64,000 bases of DNA from Rohdeia sp041398665. GTDB lineage: Bacteria; Planctomycetota; UBA1135; GCA-002686595. The stretch lies in the NCBI GenBank assembly GCA_041398665.1, contig JAWKUH010000022.1, positions 24,200 through 88,199 on the forward strand. Reading direction: 5' to 3'. A model generated the notes under the pieces. The model saw only the letters and a program-made list of their open reading frames with translations. It was not told where the DNA came from and made no database searches. Positions 1-7,531 of this stretch are shown here, piece by piece. The position numbers were made by a program, and so were the translations under genes. Position 1 is the stretch's first letter. The number at the start of each line of letters is the position of its first letter.

Positions 1-1
1 G

Positions 2-1969
2 ACGCTCTTCCTCCGGGAGGGGGGCGCGACGATCGCGGAGTTCGCGGCCCGTCCCGCGCGCCAGGGCATGAACAAGGCGGTCGCGTTCGAGGACCGTTCC
101 TCGGGCTTCCCGACGACGTACACCTGGGACTTCGGCGACGGTTCGCCGGTGTCCAACGAGGCGACCCCGTCGCACGCCTACACCGTCCCCGGCTTCTACC
201 CGGTGACGCTCACGGTGTCGGGAGAGCTCGGATCCGATTCGCGCGTCCGCACCGACTACATCCACGTGCTCGGCCCCGTGGTGGCGACCTTCACGACGGA
301 CAAGGACACGACGAACGCGCCCGACCAGGTCCCGGCGCAGACGAACGTCCCCAACGCGACGACGATCTTCGGTGCGGTCGACGGGAACGACGCGAACTCG
401 TTCCTGCGGCTGTCGCTGGACTCGAGCGCGTCGACGGAGTTCCCCGACTCCTTCACCTGGACGCTCACGCGCGTGAACGCGGGCGGAACTCCGGTCGGTC
501 CGGCGACGGTCGTCTCGAAGGAAGCGAATCCGACCGACGTCCGCATCGACAAGCCCGGCTTCTACGACCTGGCGCTCAACGCCTCGGGCGCCGGCGGTGC
601 GGGCTTCGCGAAGCAGCGCATCGAGGCCTATCAGGCGGTCCGCGCCTCGTTCTCGACCAGTCCCTCGGGCGCGCCGGGAGCCGGCTTCATCCGCGGGAAC
701 GCGCCGTTCGCGGTCGAGTTCACCGACACGACGACCGGCGACGTCGCGACGAGCAACGGGTACCGCTACGAGTTCGGTGACTCCGACTTCACGTTCGTGC
801 AGGACCCGACGCACACCTACAACTCGCCCGGCGTGTTCCTCGCGGAGCTCCAGGTCGACGGTGCGGGCGGCGACTCCTCGACGTCGCTCCCGTTCCCGGT
901 GATCGTCGACGGCGTCATCACGTCGGCCTTCTCGGTCGATCCGCAGCCCGTCGGCTCGCTCCCCGGCGTGATCTCGGGCGAGTCGCTCGCGACGGGCGGA
1001 GTGCTGCTCGTCGACTTCACCAACCTCAGTGCGAACGCGGCGCTCGTGCCGATGTTCTTCCGCTGGAACTTCGGCATCGGCGTGACCGGCAAGGAGCAGC
1101 TCGCGAACCCGAGCGACGTCTCCTACTCGCTCGCCAACCCCGAGAACGTGCAGACCTTCGCGATCTCGCTGATCGCGAGCAAGATCAACCCGGCCCCGGT
1201 GACGTGCTTCGGCGCGCCCGCCGGGACGTGCGACGACCAGTCGGGCACGCTGCGCGTCTTCCCGAAGCCGATCGCGAACACGGCGGCCCCGGGCCCGTCC
1301 TTCGTCGCCCCCGGCAACCCGAACCGCCCGCCGCACACCGTCGACCTCGACGGCAACGTGTTCGGCGACGGCGCCGGGACCGAACCGATCTACCGCTGGT
1401 ACCGCAGCGAGCCCATGGGCTCGGTCGCGAACGTCCTCTTCGCGAGCGGCACGACGATCGGGGCTCTCTCGCAGCGCTACGAGTTCCCCGACCCCGGCAT
1501 CTACAAGGTCGTGCTCGAGGTGGAGACGAACGGTCCGGGCGGCACCCGCCAGATCGAGCGGAGCACCCCGCGCGACGTGACGGTGTCCGCCGCGACGTTC
1601 ACGCAGTTCTACACGCAGTCGATCGCGGTCGAGACCGGAGCGAAGTGCACGACCTGCCACGGCGGACCGGTTCCGAAGGCCGACCTCAACTGGCGGCTCG
1701 GCCCCGGCGAGACGATCTCCGACGTCTGGCACCGGATCGTCGAGGACAACTCGGGCAACCCGATCCTCTCGACGGCGTGCAACACGACGAAGCGGCGGAT
1801 CCAACCGGCGGATCCCGCGAACAGCGTGGTCCACAACGTCCTGACGAAGCCCTCGGGACCGCTGTGCACGATCAACATGCGCATCAACCTCGCGGGCTCG
1901 GAGTCGGACAAGGACGACCACGTGGACGTCCTTCGGAGCTGGATCCTCGACGGGGCGCCCAACAACTGA
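2..1969 (+). CDS. Secreted PKD-repeat protein with C-terminal c-type haem motif (5' partial)
   Basis: The frame is open to the window edge and the first in-frame ATG (68) lies inside a PKD fold, so the true start is upstream. About five PKD/Ig-like repeats are visible. The clearest has WDFGDGSP with the closing motif GFYPVTLTVSG (68-290). Others lie near 690-870 (YEFGDSD ... HTYNSPGVF) and 1380-1540. The last ~120 residues change character: CTTCH at 1646-1660 is a c-type haem attachment site, and later cysteines and the ending DVLRSWILDGAP resemble the small cytochrome domains that close many planctomycete secreted proteins. This suggests export to the periplasm or cell surface with covalent haem. 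Substrate and partners are unknown. Confidence 0.8.
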   Translation, partial: TLFLREGGATIAEFAARPARQGMNKAVAFEDRSSGFPTTYTWDFGDGSPVSNEATPSHAYTVPGFYPVTLTVSGELGSDSRVRTDYIHVLGPVVATFTTDKDTTNAPDQVPAQTNVPNATTIFGAVDGNDANSFLRLSLDSSASTEFPDSFTWTLTRVNAGGTPVGPATVVSKEANPTDVRIDKPGFYDLALNASGAGGAGFAKQRIEAYQAVRASFSTSPSGAPGAGFIRGNAPFAVEFTDTTTGDVATSNGYRYEFGDSDFTFVQDPTHTYNSPGVFLAELQVDGAGGDSSTSLPFPVIVDGVITSAFSVDPQPVGSLPGVISGESLATGGVLLVDFTNLSANAALVPMFFRWNFGIGVTGKEQLANPSDVSYSLANPENVQTFAISLIASKINPAPVTCFGAPAGTCDDQSGTLRVFPKPIANTAAPGPSFVAPGNPNRPPHTVDLDGNVFGDGAGTEPIYRWYRSEPMGSVANVLFASGTTIGALSQRYEFPDPGIYKVVLEVETNGPGGTRQIERSTPRDVTVSAATFTQFYTQSIAVETGAKCTTCHGGPVPKADLNWRLGPGETISDVWHRIVEDNSGNPILSTACNTTKRRIQPADPANSVVHNVLTKPSGPLCTINMRINLAGSESDKDDHVDVLRSWILDGAPNN

Positions 1970-2005
1970 TCACCGCCGCGGCCGCAGGGCCCGGGGCGGA
2001 CCGGT

Positions 2006-3742
2006 ATGGAGAAGGACGACGACGTCGATCTCGACGCCCTGCTCGCCGAACTCGGTGACGGCGAGGACGGGTCGGATCGTTCGTCGAGCGAGGACGACGC
2101 CGCGCTCGACGACGACGACGGCGCGAGCGACGAACTCGACGCGTTGCTCGCGGATCTCGCGGACGACGACGAGGCGGAAGCGGAACCCGAGCCGGTGTCC
2201 GCGCCCGCTCCGGCCGCAGCGCTCGTCGACGAAGGCGACCCCGCTCTCGACGACGACGGAGCGACTGACGAGCTCGACGCAAGTTGCTCGCGGATCTCGA
2301 GGACGACGACGAGGCGGAAGTGGAACCTGCTGAAACCGCGCCTGGCCTGGCCGCGCTCGTCGACGAATGGCGACACCGCGCTCGACGACGACGGCGCGAG
2401 CGACGAACTCGACGCGCCGCTCGCGGATTCGCGGACGACGACGAGGCGGAAGCGGAACCTGAGTTGCGTCCGCGCCCGCCTACGCAGCGCCTCGTCGACG
2501 GCGGGACGACCCGCGCCGACGAGACGACGGGCGTGGAGCGACGAACCGACGCGTTGTCGCGGATCTCGCGGACGACGACGAGGTGGAAGCGGAACCCGAG
2601 CCGGTGTCCGCGCCTGCCTCGGCCGCAGCGCTCGTCGACGAAGGCGACACCGCGCTCGACGACGACGGAGCGAGCGACGAACTCGACTGGCGCTGCTCGC
2701 GGATCTCGCGGACGACGACGAGGCGGAAGCGGAACCCGAGCCGGTGTCCGCGCCCGCTCCGGCCGCAGCGCTCGTCGACGAAGGCGACACCGGCGCTCGA
2801 CGACGACGGAGCGACCGAGCTCGACGCGTTGCTCGCGGGATTCGAGGACGACGTCGACGAGGCGGAAGCGAACTCGAGCTGGCGTCCTGGCGCCTGCCCG
2901 CTGCAGCGCTCGTCGACGAAGTGGACGACCCCGCGCTGACGACGACGGGGCGAGCTGACGAACTGATGCGTTGCTCGCGGATTCCTGCGGCGACGACGCA
3001 GGTGAAGCGGAACCCGAGCGAAACTGCGCCTGCGCTGGCCGCGGCGCTCGTCGACGAAGGCGACACTGCGCCGACGACGACGGAGCTGAGCGACGAACTC
3101 GACGCGCTGCTCGCGGAATCGGTAGCGGGCGACGAGCTTGAACTCACTCCTGCCCTGACACCACCGCGTCTGCGCCGATGCTGGAGCGCGTGTGGTCGAC
3201 GGCGGCGCGATCGACGACCTCGTCGCCTTCTGCTCGCCGCCCTCGAGGCGTACGACGACGGCGGCCCTGGCGTGACGGAAGAGGTCGACGATCTCGACGC
3301 GCTGCTGGCCGGTCTCGAGGACGACCCCCCGGAGGAGGCCGCCGTCGAGCGCGCCGCCGCCGCTCCGCCCGACGAGTCGCCCGACGCGGCTCCGGTCCGC
3401 AAGGGTCCGCCGCGGCGGGACCCCGCGGCCGAACGCGCGGAACGCGAGCGCCTGCGGAAGGAGGAGGACGCGCGCCTGCTCGCCGAGATGCTCGAGCAGG
3501 AGAAGCGCCGCGCGGCCAACAAGGCCGCGTTCGACTACGAGGAAGAGAAGCCGGCGCCCGCGAGTTCGCGCTGGAGCAAGCTCGGTCGACCGGGCTACGA
3601 CAAGGGCGGCGGCGGCGCCGCGCGCAAGGACCGCCCCTGGAAGCGGTCGTCCGACGCGGACGGCGGGAGTTCGCCGGGCCGGGACCGCGACGGTCGCGAC
3701 GACGGCGGCCGCCCCTCCGCAGGTTGGGACAAGGTGCGCTGA
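2006..3742 (+). CDS. Acidic tandem-repeat protein with basic C-terminal tail; repeat region broken by many frame hops
   Basis: Starts MEKDDDVDLDALLAELGDGE. A unit of about 46 residues (ALVDEGD, then ALDDDGASDELDALLADL, DDDEAEAEPEPVSAPAP) is repeated about eight to nine times. Only the first two units read in the frame of the start; later units read in turn in all three frames while keeping the protein sequence. The C-terminal part (about 3270-3742) returns to the first frame. It is a charged coiled coil (ERAERERLRKEEDARLLAEM) followed by a Gly/Arg/Asp-rich tail. No enzyme domain is recognised. The native protein is probably one long acidic, largely disordered protein. It sits 36 bp after the PKD gene. 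Confidence 0.6.
   Translation: MEKDDDVDLDALLAELGDGEDGSDRSSSEDDAALDDDDGASDELDALLADLADDDEAEAEPEPVSAPAPAAALVDEGDPALDDDGATDELDASCSRISRTTTRRKWNLLKPRLAWPRSSTNGDTALDDDGASDELDAPLADSRTTTRRKRNLSCVRARLRSASSTAGRPAPTRRRAWSDEPTRCRGSRGRRRGGSGTRAGVRACLGRSARRRRRHRARRRRSERRTRLALLADLADDDEAEAEPEPVSAPAPAAALVDEGDTGARRRRSDRARRVARGIRGRRRRGGSELELASWRLPAAALVDEVDDPALTTTGRADELMRCSRIPAATTQVKRNPSETAPALAAALVDEGDTAPTTTELSDELDALLAESVAGDELELTPALTPPRLRRCWSACGRRRRDRRPRRLLLAALEAYDDGGPGVTEEVDDLDALLAGLEDDPPEEAAVERAAAAPPDESPDAAPVRKGPPRRDPAAERAERERLRKEEDARLLAEMLEQEKRRAANKAAFDYEEEKPAPASSRWSKLGRPGYDKGGGGAARKDRPWKRSSDADGGSSPGRDRDGRDDGGRPSAGWDKVR
2110..3310 (+). repeat. About 138-bp coding tandem repeat, 8-9 copies
   Basis: The anchor GACGAACTCGACGCGTTGCT or a close variant recurs near 2134, 2272, 2407, 2541, 2677, 2820, 2960, 3096 and 3289. 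Spacings are mostly 132-140 bp (the last about 193), and several fall short of a multiple of three. This explains the frame hopping in the host gene. Confidence 0.75.
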
Positions 3743-3853
3743 CGTCATGCTCTGGACGAACGACACGAGCCCGTCGAACGTCGCCGGCGCTGCGCGCCGC
3801 GAGCGGACACCTCGTTCGACTCCCAGGGGACGACGGGTCGGAGGCCGACTCCA

Positions 3854-4837
3854 GTGACCACGGACACCACCTTCACGGACACCGGACGGAGGAGCACTCC
3901 CACGACGATCGAACGGATCGGATTCGTGGTCGTCGCGCTCACCGTCTTCGGCGCGATGTTCGCGCCGATGATCGCGATCTTCGTCTACGGCGTCGCACTG
4001 GCCGAACAGGGCAACCTGCCGGCGGGCGAGGTGACGGTCGGCATCGCCGTCGTCCTGCGCGCGACGATGCGGCGGCTCCTGCGCGGAGCGTCGACGAGCA
4101 TCATGCGTACGTCGGCGAGCGCGCTCGGTCGCACGAGCGCCCGCACGCTGACGCGACGCCTCGTCAAGTTCTCGGGGCGGCTCTTCTTCGGTTCCGTCGT
4201 GAAGCAGGCGGCGGACGAGGTCGAAGCTTCGCCGATCGCACCGGTCACGCGCCTCTCGCAGATCGTCGCCGTCGCGCTCGGCTACGCCTCGCTGTGCCTC
4301 TCGTTCTGGGGCGTGCTCTGGGTGGTCGAGGGGCACACCGAGCAGTCGATCACCGAGCACTACGACCTCGGTGCGATCGACATGGCGCTGCTCGCCGGTC
4401 TGCCGCTCCTCGCGTACGCGGGGATCCACCAGCTCCTCGGGCGCTTCCTCGGCGTCAGGACGCGCTACCGCACCGAGTTCGACGGCCTCCTCCTGCAGGC
4501 CTACTTCACCGGAGCCGGGTCGTTCCTGCCCCTCACCACCGACGTCGAATTCGTCGGCGACGAGCGCGGCCGCCGGCTGATGTCCACGGCGTCGATCCTC
4601 GGACTCTTCCTCGTCCACGCCGCCCTGTCCGTCGCGGGTTCGGGCGTGGCGTCGCCGCACCTCGACTTCCTCGGGGCCATGTTCCTCGTGTACTGCTTCG
4701 TCTACTGCTTCCCGCTGAAGCCACTCGACGGACACGCCATCTGGGCGCACAGCAAGTTGCAGTGGCTGCTCGTCACGCTGCCGGTCCTGGTGTCCTTCGT
4801 CACGCTGTTGCCGGCAGCCTTCGGAGAGATCATGTGA
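3854..4837 (+). CDS. Polytopic membrane protein with an M50-like PLDG motif
   Basis: 327 residues from a GTG start. Hydrophobic segments lie near residues 22-50, 130-155, 172-190, 245-265, 270-290 and 300-325. A late motif, FPLKPLDGHAIW, resembles the second zinc-ligand region (PxxPLDG) of site-2 protease/M50 membrane peptidases, but the HExxH of that family is not visible; GIHQLLGR occupies a comparable place. It could be an inactive M50 relative or unrelated. The stop overlaps the next start (ATGTGA), so the two are translationally coupled. Confidence 0.6.
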   Translation: MTTDTTFTDTGRRSTPTTIERIGFVVVALTVFGAMFAPMIAIFVYGVALAEQGNLPAGEVTVGIAVVLRATMRRLLRGASTSIMRTSASALGRTSARTLTRRLVKFSGRLFFGSVVKQAADEVEASPIAPVTRLSQIVAVALGYASLCLSFWGVLWVVEGHTEQSITEHYDLGAIDMALLAGLPLLAYAGIHQLLGRFLGVRTRYRTEFDGLLLQAYFTGAGSFLPLTTDVEFVGDERGRRLMSTASILGLFLVHAALSVAGSGVASPHLDFLGAMFLVYCFVYCFPLKPLDGHAIWAHSKLQWLLVTLPVLVSFVTLLPAAFGEIM

Positions 4838-5708
4838 GCGAGGTCGACCGCGTGGAGGAACCGGTCGGTGGGAGCGAAGACGCACGCGAGCCGGCGCGCG
4901 GACCGTCGCAGTCCTCGCGCAACCGGTCGAGGCTGGCGATCGTCCTGCTCCTCGTCACCTGGACGTTCCTCTACAACTACCTGATCAAGGGGCAGTCGCC
5001 GGCGCGGGCGTTCTTCGAGATCCTCGACACCATCAGCGACGACTTCGTGATGGGCGCGGGCCTCACGATCGGCGTGGCGTCGGCATCCTGCTCGTCTTCT
5101 CCGCGACGAAGCTCTACACGCAGGTCATCGCGAACGTCTACTCGTTCCGGATCATCGAGGAACTCGTGCACGGCGACCTGCGGCGCGGCAGGTACCGCTC
5201 GTTCGTCACGAAGGTCCTGAACTTCCAGGACCTCCCCGAACCGTCGACCGTGTGTCCGCTGCGCGTGTCGAGCCTGCTCATGTCGTTCGCCTTCATCTAC
5301 GTCATGAGCTGGGTCTACGTCGTCCTCTTCAGCGAGGCGATCTTCTTCGTCTCGTGGTCGGCCGGCGTCGACCTCCCGCTCGACGACCCCGACAAGCTCC
5401 TGCTCCTGCCGACGATCGCGCTCGCGATCCCGTTCTCGGCGCGCGTGATGGCGTACGTGCGCTACCGCTACGCGCAGGACTACGCCGACTTCATGCCCGG
5501 CGCCGTGTTCGTCCTCCTCCTGGTCGCGGCGCTCGGAGCGCTCTTCGGCTCGACCGACCAGAAGTTCTTCCTCGTGCGCGTCTGGACCAATCCCGAGTTC
5601 CGGATCGCGTTCCTCCGGAACGGCGTCTTCCTCGCCTTCATCCCGGTGTTCTTCGAGGGCGCGTTCTGGCTGTTCGAACTCAGCCGCGGCGAGCCGGACG
5701 AGGAGTGA
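4834..5708 (+). CDS. Membrane protein of unknown function, one frameshift
   Basis: The GTG start overlaps the preceding stop. Residues 1-80 give a charged cytoplasmic start, one hydrophobic helix (LAIVLLLVTWTFLYNYLI) and GAGLTIGVA. The reading frame then shifts by one base at about 5076-5088. The continuation GILLVFSATKLYTQVIANVY leads into the rest, which ends at 5708. At least four further membrane helices follow (MSFAFIYVMSWVYVVLF, LLLLPTIALAIPFSARVMAY, VFVLLLVAALGALFG, VFLAFIPVFFEGAFWLFEL). The family is not recognised; it is probably a partner of the upstream membrane protein. The break is probably a sequencing deletion. Confidence 0.6.
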
Positions 5709-5762
5709 GCCCACCCGCTCCGACGACGGAGCGGAGAAACCGGTGGCGCGTCCGAATCCTGG

Positions 5763-5768
5763 TATCCT
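5763..5768 (+). promoter_or_regulatory. Possible -10 hexamer TATCCT
   Basis: Lies 50 bp before the ATG of the YwqK-repeat/peroxiredoxin lipoprotein. It matches the recurring TAnnnT pattern upstream of several genes here. No convincing -35 box is seen. Confidence 0.3.
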
Positions 5769-5818
5769 CGCCGCCCCCGACCCGACCGCACGTCCCTCGA
5801 TCGCGATCGCGGACCCCC

Positions 5819-7531
5819 ATGACGAACTCCACCGCTCGTTCCCGCGCCCTCACGATCGGCGCGTTCGGCTGCGCGTTCGCGCTCGTCGCCTGCAACGCTC
5901 TCGAACAAGGCGTCCGCGGCGTCGTCGGTCGCTGGTTCGCCGACTCCAACCGCGAGGGACGACTCGTCGACGGGAAGCAGGTCGGCGAGTGGAACTACCG
6001 CTACGACGACGGCTCTCCGAAGGCGTCCGGTCGCTACGAGGACGACCGTCAGGTCGGCGCGTGGACGTACTGGTACCGCAACGGCAACGTCGAGTGGCAG
6101 GGGTCGTTCGAGGGCGCTCGTCTCGACGGACCGACCTTCTTCGGTCACGAGAACGGCACGCGGCGCGCGATCGGCGTGTACGGCGAGGGTCTCGAGGAAG
6201 GTCTCTGGACCTACTGGCGCGAGAACGGGTCCGTCGAGTGCGAGGGCGACTTCGCGCAGGGACGTCCGACGCTGCGCTGGACGTACTTCGACGGCGGCGG
6301 CAAGGTCTCGGCCGAGGGCTATCGACTCGACGGCGACCGCATCGGGCCGTGGCGCTACTACGGCCCGGGCGACGAGGTCGCCGAGCGCCGCTTCCCGCTG
6401 CCCGACGGACTCGAGATCGTCCACGAGTCGTGGGACGGCGACGTGTCCCGTCGCGAGGGCTACCTCGTCGACGGCGTGAAGCAGGGTCGCTGGGCCACGT
6501 GGCACACGAACGGTCGGCGCCGCGCGACCGGTGACTTCGTCGACGGCGTCGCCGAGGGCCGCTGGGCGTTGTGGGCGGACGACGGCGAGCCCGTCGCTCG
6601 CGGTCACGTCCGATCGGGACGTCCCGTCGGAGCCTGGGACCTGTGGCGCAACGGCGTCCGCGAGAGCGTCGAGGGCGCGTCGCTCACGATCGCGAGTCCC
6701 TCGTCCGGAGCGTGGTCGACGGCGGCGGTGCCGGCGGGATCGCCGGAACGCGCCGTCGCGACGTGGATCTCCGAGGCGTGTTCGCCGACGCCCGACACCA
6801 TGGACGTGTCGCCCGACCCGAACGTCGGCGCGCCGCGAACCGAGGCCGTCGCGGCGGCGGACTACATCCCGGCAGTGCGGATGCGCGCGCAGCCCTTCAC
6901 GGTGCGCGAGACCGACTCGTTCGACTGGCTCGTCGAGCGCTACACCGACGGAGGCGCGAACTCGCAGCCGCCGGCGGGCAGCGGCTACGCGCGGCGCTCG
7001 CGCGGCCCGACGGGGGAGAAGTCGAACGGTGACCCCGTGCTGTCGCCGAAGTTCCTCGGCACCGAGCTACCCTGGACGCGCTTCAACCGCGCGGAGGGCG
7101 TCGTCGTCGACTTCGACGACTACCGCGGCAAGAAGAAGGTCGTCGTCGTCGTGCTCCGCGGATTCGCCCGCGACGTCTGCGTGTACTGCGTCACGCAGAC
7201 GAAGGCGCTGTGCGAGAACTTCGATCGCTTCGTCGCCGAGGGCTGCGAGGTCTTCGTGATCTACCCCGGCGAGAAGAACCGACTCGACGCCTTCATGGAG
7301 AGCTTCGAGGAGTGGTCGGACTACGTGGGCGTGCCGCCCGTCGGGGTCCTCTACGACCGCAACATGGAGCTCGTGCAGCGCATGGGCATCACCTCCGAGT
7401 TCGCGATCCCCTCGACGTTCGTCCTCGACCAACAGGGTGTGATCCGCTACTCGTACGTGGGCGAGAACATCGAGGACCGACCGCCCGTCGACGAGGTCCT
7501 CGAGGCCGTCCGGGGGATCCCGACGAGATGA
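5819..7531 (+). CDS. Lipoprotein with YwqK/MORN-like repeats fused to a peroxiredoxin-like domain
   Basis: 570 residues. The start is the ATG before a signal peptide with lipobox LVAC (Cys about 25), so an envelope lipoprotein is expected. Residues about 45-310 hold about eight repeats of the type DGKQVGEWNYRYDDGSPKA, each with G-x-W-x-Y/W and NG/DG turns, as in YwqK-family proteins and MORN-variant repeats. After a linker, residues about 405-570 form an AhpC/TSA-type thioredoxin fold: RGKKKVVVVVLRGFARDVCV, CVYC as the probable redox pair, VGVLYDRNMELVQRMGI, and the cis-Pro region IPSTFVLDQQGVIRYSYVG. Likely a periplasm-facing thiol reductase or peroxidase on a repeat scaffold. The stop overlaps the kinase start (ATGA). 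Confidence 0.75.
   Translation: MTNSTARSRALTIGAFGCAFALVACNALEQGVRGVVGRWFADSNREGRLVDGKQVGEWNYRYDDGSPKASGRYEDDRQVGAWTYWYRNGNVEWQGSFEGARLDGPTFFGHENGTRRAIGVYGEGLEEGLWTYWRENGSVECEGDFAQGRPTLRWTYFDGGGKVSAEGYRLDGDRIGPWRYYGPGDEVAERRFPLPDGLEIVHESWDGDVSRREGYLVDGVKQGRWATWHTNGRRRATGDFVDGVAEGRWALWADDGEPVARGHVRSGRPVGAWDLWRNGVRESVEGASLTIASPSSGAWSTAAVPAGSPERAVATWISEACSPTPDTMDVSPDPNVGAPRTEAVAAADYIPAVRMRAQPFTVRETDSFDWLVERYTDGGANSQPPAGSGYARRSRGPTGEKSNGDPVLSPKFLGTELPWTRFNRAEGVVVDFDDYRGKKKVVVVVLRGFARDVCVYCVTQTKALCENFDRFVAEGCEVFVIYPGEKNRLDAFMESFEEWSDYVGVPPVGVLYDRNMELVQRMGITSEFAIPSTFVLDQQGVIRYSYVGENIEDRPPVDEVLEAVRGIPTR

Noticed and set aside
2110..3310. Regular repeats that could suggest a CRISPR array
   Set aside because: The units are about 138 bp and coding, with no unique spacers of constant length and no cas genes nearby.
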